Shown: piece by piece, positions 1-8,693 of the stretch
How the letters are laid out: the number at the start of each line of letters is the position of its first letter
Numbering within the stretch: position 1 is the stretch's first letter
Source of the DNA: Arenibacter troitsensis
GTDB taxonomy: Bacteria; Bacteroidota; Bacteroidia; Flavobacteriales; Flavobacteriaceae
NCBI RefSeq assembly: GCF_900177645.1
Contig: NZ_FXAO01000009.1
Coordinates: forward strand, 62,001-126,000
Direction of reading: 5' to 3'
DNA: 64,000 nucleotides
The notes under the pieces: generated by a model
The model's input: the letters and a program-made list of their open reading frames with translations, nothing else
Told to the model about the DNA's origin: nothing
The model's database searches: none
Made by a program: the position numbers and the translations under genes

Positions 1-1
1 C

Positions 2-940
2 ATAGTAGATTTACCCGGAACTATGGCGATGGCCATGACCAGTGACCCTCTGACCTTACTTCCAAGTCTAGGTTTGGAAGAGTCCGCTTGGCTATCCGTG
101 CAATTAATGGCAAATGACATGGCAACCACGGGATATGCACCTATGTATGGGCAGTTTGTTCTAAATCTTCCGAGTACTTTTTCGAAATCCGATTTTCAAA
201 AATATTGGGATTATATCCACATCTTTTGCTCAAAAATAGGCATTGCCATTACCGGGGGGCATACAGGTTTTATTGAAGGCCAAAATTCTACCATCGCAGG
301 CGGTGGGACATTTGTCAGTATTGCTCCTAAAACTAAAATACTGGTTTCTAAATATGCAAAACCCGGCGATGTGATATTAGTTACCAAATCATGTGCTATT
401 TCTTCGACGGCCATACTTGCTATGTGTTTCCCTGAAACGGTTACTAACAAACTTGGTTCCGAAATACAACAACAGGCATGCGCTACTTTTTATCAAACTT
501 CTTCCCTTGAGGACGCCCTATCAGCAGTAGGTCAGAACCGTGAACATAATGATGTAACCGCCATGCACGATGTTACGGAAGGCGGTGTCTTGGGTGCCAT
601 ATATGAATTGGCAACCGCCTCGAACAATGGTGCAATCATTTATAACGACAAACTACCTATAGGCATTCTACAAAGTGAAGTTTGTAAATTGTTTTCGTTG
701 GATCCGCGGTACTGTATTGGAGCAGGTTCAATGATCATCACCTGTAAGCAGGGTAGTGCAAAAAAAGTTATCAATCGTTTGGCCAGGGAAAATATTTTCT
801 GCTCAGAAGTGGGAAAAATAGCCCATAGGGAGCAGGGTATCAAACTCGTTACCAATAATATAGCCAATGATCTATTGTACAATGAGAACGACCCTTACTG
901 GGCGGCCTTTTTCAAAGCACTTAATTCAGGATGGAAGTAA
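2..940 (+). CDS. AIR synthase-related (PurM/HypE/SelD-fold) protein, 5' partial
   Basis: The open frame continues to the left edge without a stop, so the N-terminus and any ATP-binding loop lie outside the window; the ATG at 23 is probably internal. The visible part has the two-domain layout of the PurM/HypE/ThiL/SelD superfamily: a first-domain segment rich in GGG and GGH turns, then a second domain with the family motif DVTEGGVLGAIYEL about 180 residues after that ATG. These enzymes bind ATP and usually phosphorylate or dehydrate a substrate, but no substrate can be read here. The stop overlaps the start of the next gene (ThiE/TenI-like) by 10 bases, so the two are translationally coupled. 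Thiamine-related chemistry is an inference from that neighbour only. Confidence 0.75.
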   Translation: MVDLPGTMAMAMTSDPLTLLPSLGLEESAWLSVQLMANDMATTGYAPMYGQFVLNLPSTFSKSDFQKYWDYIHIFCSKIGIAITGGHTGFIEGQNSTIAGGGTFVSIAPKTKILVSKYAKPGDVILVTKSCAISSTAILAMCFPETVTNKLGSEIQQQACATFYQTSSLEDALSAVGQNREHNDVTAMHDVTEGGVLGAIYELATASNNGAIIYNDKLPIGILQSEVCKLFSLDPRYCIGAGSMIITCKQGSAKKVINRLARENIFCSEVGKIAHREQGIKLVTNNIANDLLYNENDPYWAAFFKALNSGWK

Positions 941-1578
941 GGGGGAAAGCGAAAAGAAACATGGGTTCTGGAATCTATTTAATTGTCGACCCGGCAATGG
1001 ATGAATCGATTCTCATGAATAAATTAAATTTATGTTTGAGTGAAAAATTAGCCGCAGTTCAAATTTGGGACAATTTTAAAGTCAACCAAAACATAATTGA
1101 CCTGATCAATAAGATTTGTGAACAATGCCATGCTAAAAATATTCCAGTATTGATAAACAATAGATGGGAACTGCTCAATAATTCGTTATTGGATGGTGTA
1201 CATTTTGACGATATTCCCAAGGATTACACATCTATAGTAGGAAGTGTAATCCATCCTTTTATTAGTGGAATTACATGCAACAACGATTTAACACATGTAG
1301 AATGGGCAAGAAGGAACAAGCTCGATTATATTTCATTCTGTTCCATTTTCCCTTCACAAACGGCCAACAGTTGTGAAATTGTAGATTTTAAAACCATTCA
1401 TAAAGCGTCAAAAAATTACGGTTTACCTATCTATTTAGCTGGTGGAATCAAACCTGAAAACATTCATCGACTAGATGGGCTAAAATATACGGGAATTGCA
1501 GTAGTGTCGGGAATTATGAGCAGCGATGCCCCCAACGAATCCATTAAAAAATATGCCCACAAATTAAATAACATATGA
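931..1578 (+). CDS. ThiE/TenI-like thiamine phosphate synthase family protein
   Basis: A TIM-barrel protein of the thiamine phosphate synthase/TenI family, 215 residues, close to the usual length. Recognisable blocks are the strand with INNRWELL, then LLDGVHFDD (ThiE normally has GVHLGQ), the phosphate-binding stretch FCSIFPSQ, and LAGGIKPENI near the C-terminus. The Arg-x-Lys of the ThiE pyrimidine site (normally after the second strand) is replaced by VQIWDN, and the lysine expected after FPS is missing, so real thiamine phosphate synthase activity is doubtful and a TenI-like or divergent role is possible. It overlaps the PurM-fold gene upstream and shares ATGA with the Trm112-like gene downstream. 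ATG at 961 is an alternative start that fits the barrel better. Confidence 0.75.
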   Translation: MEVRGKAKRNMGSGIYLIVDPAMDESILMNKLNLCLSEKLAAVQIWDNFKVNQNIIDLINKICEQCHAKNIPVLINNRWELLNNSLLDGVHFDDIPKDYTSIVGSVIHPFISGITCNNDLTHVEWARRNKLDYISFCSIFPSQTANSCEIVDFKTIHKASKNYGLPIYLAGGIKPENIHRLDGLKYTGIAVVSGIMSSDAPNESIKKYAHKLNNI

Positions 1579-1859
1579 AAAAAGAAACAATCGATAAACT
1601 TTGTTGTCCGTTTGACAAAGGGGACCTTGGCCTCACAGAAATCACAAAAGATGTAGATGATAATATTTTGGAAGGCTTTTTAGTATGCTCATCCTGCAAA
1701 AGGTTGTATCCAATCGTAAAAGGAATACCAATTATGAGTCCTGACGAATTCCGTGAGTTTAAGCTTGAACGACCACTAATTGAAAAATGGCACAAACATC
1801 TTAAAGGTTTGAAGTTTGAAAACTTTCGTCTAACCGAACCTGAACAAATAGAAAATTAG
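1575..1859 (+). CDS. Trm112-family zinc-ribbon protein
   Basis: A 94-residue protein with a Trm112/YcaR-type zinc knuckle: LCCPFDKGDL near the N-terminus and a second pair CSSC followed by KRLYPIVKGIP, the typical end of this fold. Trm112 proteins act as small activating partners, mostly of methyltransferases, and stand-alone bacterial versions also sit beside other enzymes. Its start overlaps the ThiE/TenI-like stop by four bases (ATGA), so it is the last gene of this operon; a strong hairpin follows. I infer a partner role for one of the two upstream proteins, with no direct proof. Confidence 0.75.
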   Translation: MKKETIDKLCCPFDKGDLGLTEITKDVDDNILEGFLVCSSCKRLYPIVKGIPIMSPDEFREFKLERPLIEKWHKHLKGLKFENFRLTEPEQIEN

Positions 1860-1937
1860 ATCGGAGTTATTCTTGGAAAACCATATTGCAAATAACTTAT
1901 TGCCGTAGAATTGAAATCAGCTTAAAGTTACATGCTA

Positions 1938-1965
1938 AAATATCGGGGGTAATACCCCGATATTT
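1938..1965. terminator. Bidirectional hairpin between convergent genes
   Basis: Perfect 11-base inverted repeat AAATATCGGGG / CCCCGATATTT with a six-base loop, between the Trm112-like gene (+) and the LytTR gene (-). A/T-rich flanks on both sides would serve termination in both directions. Confidence 0.7.
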
Positions 1966-1991
1966 AAGTGCTCCTTATAGGCCCCTTTAAT

Positions 1992-2684
1992 TTAGACGTT
2001 GTAAAGAGCCTCGGCGAGTTCTGTCTTTTTATGTCTGCTAAGAGGTATCTGTCTACCAACTACTTCCACTGTTTTACTGTTGAACTTTTCAACTTTTTCC
2101 AGATTAACGATATAGGATTTGTGGATTCTCAAAAAGCTATCCTTTGGTAACTTTTGTTCAAAAGATTTCATGGTGGAAAGAATAACAACATTGCCTTCAT
2201 TCGTTACCAATTTAATATAATCGCCAAGAGCTTCGACCCAATTAATATCGTTTAGAACAACTTTGCGCTGTCTAAGGTTGCTTTTTACGAAGATATACTC
2301 CTCTTCCTCATCCATTTGATTAATCTGCTCAAATTTGGCCACGGCCCTTTTTACGGAGGCATCAAATCGAGCTAGGGAAATGGGCTTATAAAGATAATCG
2401 GTTACGTTGTAATCGAAAGCCTTGAGTGCGTAATCGGGATTACCGGTAATCAGAATTACCTGTGGTGGGTTTTCCAAAGATTCCAGAAGGTCAAAACCAT
2501 TGATGATGGGCATTTCCACATCTAGGAAAATAAGATCTATTTCGTTATTTTTTAGACCATTTTTTGCCTCAATGGCATTACTATATTCGGCTACCATAGC
2601 TAAGTTCGGATGATTGTCCACTAATCTGGCCATGGTAGTTCGCTGCATGAACGAATCGTCCACTATTATACATCTCAATTTCAT
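1992..2684 (-). CDS. LytTR-family response regulator
   Basis: DNA-binding response regulator of about 230 residues. The receiver domain starts at LRCIIVDDSF, has the phospho-acceptor in IFLDVEMPIINGFD and the conserved lysine in LYKPIS; a C-terminal LytTR domain carries FLRIHKSYIVNLEKVEKF and IPLSRHKKTELAEAL. I chose the ATG at 2684 because the receiver begins immediately after it; the longer frame to 2747 adds 21 unrelated residues. The usual partner is a LytS-type kinase, but none is adjacent, so it is an orphan here. It is transcribed toward the Trm112 operon and ends after the shared hairpin. Confidence 0.85.
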   Translation of the reverse strand: MKLRCIIVDDSFMQRTTMARLVDNHPNLAMVAEYSNAIEAKNGLKNNEIDLIFLDVEMPIINGFDLLESLENPPQVILITGNPDYALKAFDYNVTDYLYKPISLARFDASVKRAVAKFEQINQMDEEEEYIFVKSNLRQRKVVLNDINWVEALGDYIKLVTNEGNVVILSTMKSFEQKLPKDSFLRIHKSYIVNLEKVEKFNSKTVEVVGRQIPLSRHKKTELAEALYNV

Positions 2685-2894
2685 AATCTGGGGGATAAAT
2701 TGATTAATAAAAAGTTCAAGGTACCCAAATGACATACCTGAGCACAATAAATGATGACAACCCTTTATTATATGTTGTGAATTGATACTTATGGGTAGTT
2801 AATTATCCAGGGCTGTATATTCAAATACTTGATTTAATTAAATCATTGAAAAAACTAAAAAATGGAATGGTCTGGGGTAATCGATGAATTGTGC

Positions 2895-2902
2895 TAAATT
2901 TG
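2895..2902 (+). promoter_or_regulatory. Bacteroidota -7 box (TAAATTTG)
   Basis: Exact match to TAnnTTTG, 22 bases before the ATG at 2924. It overlaps the possible GTG start at 2891, which argues for the downstream ATG. No convincing -33 element was seen. Confidence 0.45.
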
Positions 2903-2923
2903 ATATTAGATGAACCCATTAAA

Positions 2924-3496
2924 ATGCAAAAACTGTTCGAACATATTAACAAATACACTTCAATTGACAATAATGAGTTTCAGGAGATTGCCAAATACTT
3001 TGATTTGAAAACTGTCAAAAAAAAAGAACTGCTTTACGAACCCGGTAACAAATCCCTGGACCACTATTTTGTTTTAAGCGGGTGTCTTCAATTGTATATT
3101 ATTGATGAGAAGGGAACCGAGCATACTTTACAATTTGCCATAGAGAATTGGTGGATTACGGATTATTTGGCCTATCACAACAATATGCGTTCAGAGTGTT
3201 ATATCCAAGGAGTTAAAGCTTCGGCCATACTTCACTTAACACATAATAACGAAAGAGAATTACTTAGACGGTTTCCTAAAATGGAAACTTATTTCAGAAA
3301 GATATATCAAACAGCTTATGGTGCCTCACTTAATCGGATAAAGTATCTTTTTATTTATTCAAAAGAAGAAATCTATTTTAGGTTTAAAGAGGCCTTTCCT
3401 GATTTTGTTAACAATGTACCTCAATATCTAGTAGCAAGTTTTTTAGGCTTATCGCCAGAATATGTAAGCAAATTAAATAAAAAAGATATTTCTTGA
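2924..3496 (+). CDS. Crp/Fnr-family transcription regulator
   Basis: Cyclic-nucleotide-binding-fold regulator of 190 residues. The N-terminal beta-roll includes LLYEPGNKSLDHYFVLSG and the Bacteroidota signature FAIENWWITD; the C-terminal helix-turn-helix includes VPQYLVASFLGLSPEYVSKL. The cAMP-binding residues of E. coli Crp are not evident, as is usual for this flavobacterial subgroup. The ATG at 2924 is preferred over the GTG at 2891 because a promoter box overlaps the latter. It is followed 58 bases later by the NADH dehydrogenase gene in the same direction, so control of that gene is plausible but inferred. A second member of the subgroup lies at 37.0 kb. Confidence 0.85.
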   Translation: MQKLFEHINKYTSIDNNEFQEIAKYFDLKTVKKKELLYEPGNKSLDHYFVLSGCLQLYIIDEKGTEHTLQFAIENWWITDYLAYHNNMRSECYIQGVKASAILHLTHNNERELLRRFPKMETYFRKIYQTAYGASLNRIKYLFIYSKEEIYFRFKEAFPDFVNNVPQYLVASFLGLSPEYVSKLNKKDIS

Positions 3497-3554
3497 ACCA
3501 GTTCAAGAATATTTATGGCGAAATCCAGGACCTTTGAACCCTTAATGGAATACT

Positions 3555-4817
3555 ATGAAAAAGTCGATAATAGTAGTAGGGGGAGGTTTTGCAGGCTTGG
3601 AATTGATAAAAAGGATCGGAAATTCACCTAATTACCAAACCATATTGGTAGATGCCAATAATTATAATTTCTTTCCGCCCTTGATCTATCAGGTCTCTAC
3701 CGGGTTTATGGAACCATCGGCCATTAGTTACCCCTATAGAAAAATATTGAGGAACTTTAAGAATGTTCGCTTTAGGCTTGGAAGTTTATTGGAAGTGGTT
3801 CCCAATGAAAACAAAGTAATGTTGAGCAATGGAGAGTTGCACTATGATATATTGGTTATGGCCACAGGTACTGAAAGTAATTACTTCGGTAATAAGAACA
3901 TTGAAAAGTATAGTTTACCAATGAAAACCATAAGTGATGCGTTAACTCTTAGAAACACCATTCTTACTAGGCTGGACAGGGCAACAAGACACCATGACAA
4001 AGAAGAACGAAAAAAATTATTGACATTTGTTATCGCTGGAGCCGGACCTACAGGAGTTGAACTCTCAGGCATTTTAGCAGAGATGAAGACCTCTATTTTG
4101 AAGAAAGATTATCCGGAATTGAGTGAAAGTGATTTAGGAAAAATATATTTAATAGATGGTCAAAGTACAGTTTTGAATACCATGTCAAAAAACTCCCAAA
4201 GCTATACCTACTCCAAGCTAAATGAATTGGGTGTAGAAATAAAGCTGAACTGTTTGGTTAATGATTTTAAGGAAGACATTGTTTTACTGTCCGATGGTAC
4301 TACAATAGAATCCAAAAATCTAATCTGGGCGGCCGGGGTAACTGCAAAGGCTTTCAATGGTTTCTCCATGGACAGTTTTGGAAAGGGAAAAAGATTAAAA
4401 ACCAACTCTTTCAATTTGGTCAACGGCTACGATAATATTTATGCATTGGGCGATTGTGCGTTGGTCCAAGGAGATATTGGCTATCCTGAAGGCCATCCCC
4501 AATTGGCCCAACCCGCAATTCAACAGGCCAAGAATTTGGCCTTTAATTTAGAGAGGGACAAAAGCCCATGGACTCCTTTCAAGTACAGGGACAAAGGGTC
4601 ATTGGCAATTATTGGAAGAAATAAGGCAGTTTTTGACTTGCCAAAGGAAAGGTTTTTTATAAAAGGATTTATAGCCTGGTTAATTTGGATCTTCGTGCAT
4701 ATTATGGGGTTGGTTAATTTTAAAAATAGGTTTCGCACATTCATTAACTGGATCGGGTACTACCTGTATAAGGATCAGTATTTTAGAATGATCATCAAAC
4801 CAAACGATAAAAAATAA
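3555..4817 (+). CDS. ndh: Type II NADH dehydrogenase (NDH-2)
   Basis: FAD-dependent NADH:quinone oxidoreductase of 420 residues, a non-proton-pumping respiratory entry enzyme on the inner face of the membrane. The FAD Rossmann motif is IIVVGGGFAGLE at the N-terminus, the NADH motif is VIAGAGPTGVELSG near residue 160, a second FAD motif is YALGDCA near residue 300, and the quinone-site block HPQLAQPAIQQ follows. The C-terminal hydrophobic and basic stretch (GFIAWLIWIFVHIMGL) is the usual membrane anchor. It lies between a Crp/Fnr gene and a DJ-1 lipoprotein gene 14 bases downstream, probably co-transcribed with the latter. Nothing essential appears missing. Confidence 0.9.
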   Translation: MKKSIIVVGGGFAGLELIKRIGNSPNYQTILVDANNYNFFPPLIYQVSTGFMEPSAISYPYRKILRNFKNVRFRLGSLLEVVPNENKVMLSNGELHYDILVMATGTESNYFGNKNIEKYSLPMKTISDALTLRNTILTRLDRATRHHDKEERKKLLTFVIAGAGPTGVELSGILAEMKTSILKKDYPELSESDLGKIYLIDGQSTVLNTMSKNSQSYTYSKLNELGVEIKLNCLVNDFKEDIVLLSDGTTIESKNLIWAAGVTAKAFNGFSMDSFGKGKRLKTNSFNLVNGYDNIYALGDCALVQGDIGYPEGHPQLAQPAIQQAKNLAFNLERDKSPWTPFKYRDKGSLAIIGRNKAVFDLPKERFFIKGFIAWLIWIFVHIMGLVNFKNRFRTFINWIGYYLYKDQYFRMIIKPNDKK

Positions 4818-4831
4818 TACCTTAAGGACTT

Positions 4832-5584
4832 ATGGAAAAGTATAATCTAATATTAGTTGCATTGTTGGTTTTTTTCGGAAGTTGCAAAATGGACCAATCA
4901 AAAAATAGTGCCAAAACTGGACATTTACCAGACCTGAGCATTACCACGGACACTTTGACGAAACACTTAAAGCCCTTCAAAAAGGAGTTGCCAACTATAG
5001 GACTGCTGATGTTCAATGGCGTCCTGCAGAGTGAAGTCATTGCCACTTCTGATGTTTTTGCCAAACCAAGTATAGAAGGAAATCAGCTGTATAATGTAAT
5101 AACCATTGCTGAAAATGCCGACCCAATAACATCAGAGGAAGGAATACGGTTTTTACCAGATTACACCTTTGAAAACTGCCCACAACTTACGGCCTTGTTT
5201 GTTCCAAGTGCCTATGACATGTACGCTCAAGTTCATAATGAAAAAATTGTAAGTTTTATAAAGGAAAAAAATAGGGAAACGCTATATACCGTAAGCAATT
5301 GTGCTGGAGCACAATTGATCGGCAAATCCGGTATTGCAGATGGACATAAAATTGTTACCTGGATCGGAGGGGGCACACAATTGCAGAAGGATTACCCTAA
5401 TCTAAAGGTACAGAACGACAGTTCGGTGACCTTTGTAGAGGACGGAAAATTCAGCTCCTCGAACGGTAATTTGGCAAGCTATATATCGGCCTTAAATCTT
5501 TTGGAGAAAATGTCCGGTCCAGAGCATAGAGAGTTTGTTGAAGGATATCTATATCTTGATCGACTTCAAAATTGGAAAGATTAG
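4832..5584 (+). CDS. DJ-1/PfpI-family lipoprotein
   Basis: A 250-residue protein with a lipoprotein signal peptide: hydrophobic stretch then FFGSC, the lipobox cysteine at about residue 18. The mature part has the DJ-1/PfpI fold: TIGLLMFNGV as first strand, LTALFVPSAYD, and the nucleophile elbow SNCAGAQLIG, in which the Cys matches the reactive cysteine of DJ-1 proteins. Members act as deglycases, chaperones, proteases or amidotransferase-like enzymes; the exact reaction cannot be read. An envelope-anchored DJ-1 protein fits a role against reactive carbonyls or oxidants outside the cytoplasm (inference). It lies 14 bases after ndh and is probably in one transcript with it. Confidence 0.8.
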   Translation: MEKYNLILVALLVFFGSCKMDQSKNSAKTGHLPDLSITTDTLTKHLKPFKKELPTIGLLMFNGVLQSEVIATSDVFAKPSIEGNQLYNVITIAENADPITSEEGIRFLPDYTFENCPQLTALFVPSAYDMYAQVHNEKIVSFIKEKNRETLYTVSNCAGAQLIGKSGIADGHKIVTWIGGGTQLQKDYPNLKVQNDSSVTFVEDGKFSSSNGNLASYISALNLLEKMSGPEHREFVEGYLYLDRLQNWKD

Positions 5585-5634
5585 GTATTACTTTTGTCTC
5601 CATGTTCAACAGCATAACCTAATCCATGATCGTG

Positions 5635-6027
5635 CTACCGCGACATAAATATTTGGTCTACTGCAAAGTTATCCAACGGTTTTTCAAAATAGCCCTTGAC
5701 CAAAGAATGATCTTTAGCGCGCTTACGGTCCATTGAATTGGAAAATGCTGAAACGATATAAATTTCGAACGGGGCAATATTTCCTCGAATTTTTTCCAGT
5801 TCCTGCAGAAAGTGCCACCCTGTAAGTACTGGCAAGCCTAAGTCCAATAAAACCTTTTCCGGAAACTCCAATTTACCATCCATACATTCCTTTAGGGCGG
5901 TCAAAGCCTCTTCAACGGAATAGTAAGTACTAATCCTATTGTTGGGGTACGCTTGGCCTATCTTATACTTAATGGCAAATTGTGATACCATATCATCATC
6001 AATTATCCACAAGGTTTCTTCTCCCAT
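5635..6027 (-). CDS. Stand-alone response regulator receiver
   Basis: A single REC domain of 130 residues. Acidic pocket LWIIDDDMVSQF at the N-terminus, phospho-acceptor in VLLDLGLPVLTGW, and the switch lysine in GYFEKPLD. There is no output domain, so it probably works as a phosphorelay intermediate or through protein contacts. The IDDD...SQF start is typical of the short receivers found near hybrid kinases in Bacteroidota. It converges on the DJ-1 gene with 50 bases between them. Confidence 0.85.
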   Translation of the reverse strand: MGEETLWIIDDDMVSQFAIKYKIGQAYPNNRISTYYSVEEALTALKECMDGKLEFPEKVLLDLGLPVLTGWHFLQELEKIRGNIAPFEIYIVSAFSNSMDRKRAKDHSLVKGYFEKPLDNFAVDQIFMSR

Positions 6028-6235
6028 ATTAATCTAAAATACCTTAATATATGTCATCAACAATTAACATCCGGATGTAAGATCGGTCTTTACCAAATTA
6101 ATCTCCGATTTCATTTAATAATCCAAAATAATCCCTGAAATAATGACTACTATTTATTTGTTTCAAAATAAGGACTGTCAAGCCTCAACTCAATAAAAAC
6201 TCGCTGAACTGTTTGAGTATCTGGTTTATTGGTTC

Positions 6236-6559
6236 ATGACACATAGATTTTTAAATGGCACAATTCCAAACTTGAAAATTGTGAAGTCATCCCAAAAAAT
6301 TAGAGAGGATTTGGCAACAAAGCTCAAAAGTGAAAAGGGAAGAGACATTAATTGTGATGGTAGCGCTGAAGTCGTTAACGAACTACTCAAAAATGACCTC
6401 ATAGATGAACTTACTATTTCCGTTGTGCCCATTCTGGTAGGCAATGGTACGAGACTAATTAAGAAAGGTAGGCCAGAGCAGCTTCTGGAATTTATAAGTG
6501 CCAAAACATTTGAAACAGGATTAACCCAGTTGTATTACAAGCATAAAACAAAGTATTAA
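6236..6559 (+). pseudogene. Dihydrofolate-reductase-family (RibD C-terminal) protein, N-terminally truncated
   Basis: The 107 residues correspond to the second half of a RibD_C/dihydrofolate reductase-like protein: INCDGSAEVVNELLKNDLIDELTISVVPILVGNGTRLI is the typical C-terminal block. Full members are about 175 residues and begin with a strand and SLDG-type segment; that part is absent. The frame upstream of the ATG closes at a stop near 6194, and the bases before it show no match to the missing half. It is most likely a remnant. No promoter is evident. Confidence 0.6.
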
Positions 6560-6764
6560 CTACAAGTCTACTAAGGCCATAATAGAGTTTAAACAAAAGT
6601 GGGACTAGGAAGGCCATTGGACAATAATGGGGTAGGGGCACTTATAACTGTTAGCCTCCAAATTAAAACCAGGGCAAAGAAAGATTTATTAAATTGAACC
6701 TATTAAAGAGATATGATTAATGGATTATATCCAATTGATGTATACTATATCCAAACCCAAATAA

Positions 6765-7159
6765 ATGAAAAGAATTTTAATGATACTTGGAATTGGTTTT
6801 CTGATTTTAAGCTGTTCACAAAGAATTAAGGATAAAGCGAGTATCAGAGCATTGCTTGTCCGCTATAAGCAGTGGCTGTGACTTTGCCTTGAGCGATAGT
6901 TTAGTCTTTAAGCCATCGGCAATGTTCAGAATGGTAGAAGGTTCACCAATATCATTGGAGTTAACAGGGGCACTTGCAATTCATGATAGGTTCGAGATCG
7001 GGGACAGCATATAGGTTTGATGAAAGTGTTGGTGGTTTTTTTATATTTAAAGCCACTAAGGGAATACATTTAGGTTATGCCTATGAGGCCGTCTTGGAAA
7101 ATACCATAGCCTATTCCAATAACGGTAGCCATGAAATACTAATGAAGCTACATTTATAA
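6765..7159 (+). pseudogene. Decayed lipoprotein gene
   Basis: A clear lipoprotein signal peptide starts at 6765 (hydrophobic core then ILSCS), but the frame stops at 6881 after 38 codons. A neighbouring frame then reads on (SSGCDFALSDSLVFKP... to about 7010), and a third frame continues from 6974 to 7159. The product appears to have been one secreted protein broken by at least two frameshifts. The family is not recognised. A good terminator follows directly, which supports a former transcription unit. Confidence 0.5.
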
Positions 7160-7189
7160 TTTTAAAATTATAATGAACCATGATGCAAC

Positions 7190-7225
7190 AAAGAGGCTAT
7201 CTAAAAAGGCAGTCTCTTTTTTTTT
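7190..7225 (+). terminator. Rho-independent terminator
   Basis: Stem AAAGAGGCT / AGTCTCTTT (nine pairs, one G-T) with a 12-base loop, followed by a run of T. It serves the decayed lipoprotein gene. Confidence 0.7.
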
Positions 7226-7614
7226 GGCTTGCATTTTATAGGCAGAAAAATGAATCTTCCAACCATTGAACCGAATTATGAAGAAATTAACCGTTACTGA
7301 ATTCAGAGTAATATTGGAGAGAGGCTTACGTTTTAAACTAATATTACCCAACAAAATCCGCAAGTATTTTAGCTTCGTACAAAAAAAGGGGCCATCGTTT
7401 TAGAACCTTTGTGGTTTGTCAAAAATGAATATTAATGAAGACTAGTTGGTTACTTCTCTTACAAAGCATTATTAGGGCCCTTTAAAATTCGTAACCGACC
7501 CAATACAGGCTTCGAACTGCGCTATTTTCCTTATTGTCCATTTGTGTACACCTGTAGGGAAGTTTTGCCAATTGAGGGGGATTTCTTGCCTAACCTTCGC
7601 CCAATCCCTTGAGA
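7226..7614. other. Intergenic stretch
   Basis: About 390 bases with no reading frame of convincing composition on either strand and no recognisable RNA or repeat. I see nothing to annotate. Confidence 0.4.
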
Positions 7615-7622
7615 TAAATTTG
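7615..7622 (+). promoter_or_regulatory. -7 box of the thioredoxin gene (TAAATTTG)
   Basis: Exact TAnnTTTG match 24 bases before the thioredoxin ATG. A TTG at 7586-7588 could be the -33 element, although the spacing is longer than usual. Confidence 0.45.
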
Positions 7623-7646
7623 CACTTTAATCTTAAATATTCAATT

Positions 7647-7964
7647 ATGAAAAAAGTAGAAAGCAAACAGGATTTTGATAATTTAATAGCTCAGAAGAAA
7701 CCCGTGTTATTAGATTTTTACGCAGACTGGTGTCCTCCATGTCAGGCACTATTACCAATCGTTGAAAAACTCTCTGAAGAGTATAAAGGAAGTGTTGAAA
7801 TTCAAAAAGTAAATATCGATGAAAACAAGGAATTAGCGTCACAATTTCAAGTGAGAAGTATTCCTTCCTTATTCTTTATTAAGAACGAACAAATAGTAGA
7901 TAGAGTAGTTGGACTGACATCTGATGCTGTACTAAGGGAAAAATTAACAAAAATTATTAATTAA
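7647..7964 (+). CDS. trxA: Thioredoxin
   Basis: A compact 105-residue thioredoxin with LLDFYADWCPPCQALLPIVEKL and the cis-proline loop VRSIPSLFFI. The redox motif is WCPPC instead of the classic WCGPC; this change usually shifts redox potential but keeps thiol-disulfide exchange. No signal peptide, so cytoplasmic. The upstream in-frame extension to 7542 is outside the thioredoxin fold and crosses the promoter box, so I start at the ATG at 7647. A small open frame follows 10 bases later and may share the transcript. Confidence 0.9.
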   Translation: MKKVESKQDFDNLIAQKKPVLLDFYADWCPPCQALLPIVEKLSEEYKGSVEIQKVNIDENKELASQFQVRSIPSLFFIKNEQIVDRVVGLTSDAVLREKLTKIIN

Positions 7965-7974
7965 AACACGTAAT

Positions 7975-8151
7975 ATGAAAATAGTTGGCAATTTAAAATT
8001 ATTGATTTTGGGAATATTGAACCTGCATGAGAAAATAACACATGATTCCAATGGTACTAAGAATTATTGTGATGGACATGCACATCATGATTTTTATTGT
8101 CCCGATAAAATGTCCTATGTCTTAGTAGAACAAGCCAGGAAAGGGGTATAG
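7975..8151 (+). CDS. Small His/Cys-containing ORF downstream of thioredoxin
   Basis: A 58-codon frame starting 10 bases after the thioredoxin stop. The first half is hydrophobic (KLLILGILNL), the second half contains NYCDGHAHHDFYCP, a Cys/His-dense stretch that could bind metal or exchange disulfides. The family is not recognised. The tight spacing suggests co-transcription; the lack of any known relative leaves a decayed gene end as the other option. Confidence 0.35.
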   Translation: MKIVGNLKLLILGILNLHEKITHDSNGTKNYCDGHAHHDFYCPDKMSYVLVEQARKGV

Positions 8152-8464
8152 GTTAAAATTCATTATTATTTAATAGGTTTGGTCCGGGAAGTTGCTTAGA
8201 CATAGTATTCCTTATCCAATTCAAAATGGGTTTTCAAAATTCTATTCCTATAATATCAGATTAGGCCAAAAGTTCCAATTCTTTGGAGTTGGCCAATTTG
8301 GGGAATTATGTCATGAAGGCTTTACAAATACAATAAAAATTTTACAATAGGCTCCTATTCTTAAAGTTAGACATACTTTAAGTAATGTATATACACACCT
8401 AAAGAAACATAGAATGGATATGAAATGTAGCCTTATATAAATTGTGTGTTTTATTGGGCAATAA
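8152..8464. other. Intergenic stretch
   Basis: Some 310 A/T-rich bases without a convincing coding frame or motif. Confidence 0.4.
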
Positions 8465-8517
8465 AAAATGTGGTTTGAAACATTGAGGTCCACGCCTTTT
8501 TGTTCAAACCACATTTT
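8465..8517. repeat. Perfect 15-base inverted repeat (hairpin)
   Basis: Arms AAAATGTGGTTTGAA (8465-8479) and TTCAAACCACATTTT (8503-8517) with a 23-base loop. The position does not match the end of an intact gene: the nearest stop on + is 8151, and the next gene on - ends at 8694, so it could be a minus-strand terminator for the isochorismatase-like gene (at a distance), a small RNA fold or a mobile-element relic. Confidence 0.55.
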
Positions 8518-8693
8518 GCAAAATAAAAGCCTATAGCTAACGAAGCTTGTTGAAAAAATAATACAAATGTCTAAGAAGAGGCCTTAAACCTGAGCTATAT
8601 TGGCCTTATAAAGTGTATCAATGGTAATAAACTTAGTAAACACAAGGGTAAGAATTTTTCTATTGTTTTCCCTATATCTCAATGTTAATACTT

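Noticed and set aside
7154-7363. 69-residue minus-strand frame
   Set aside because: It covers the terminator at 7190-7225 and has no domain.
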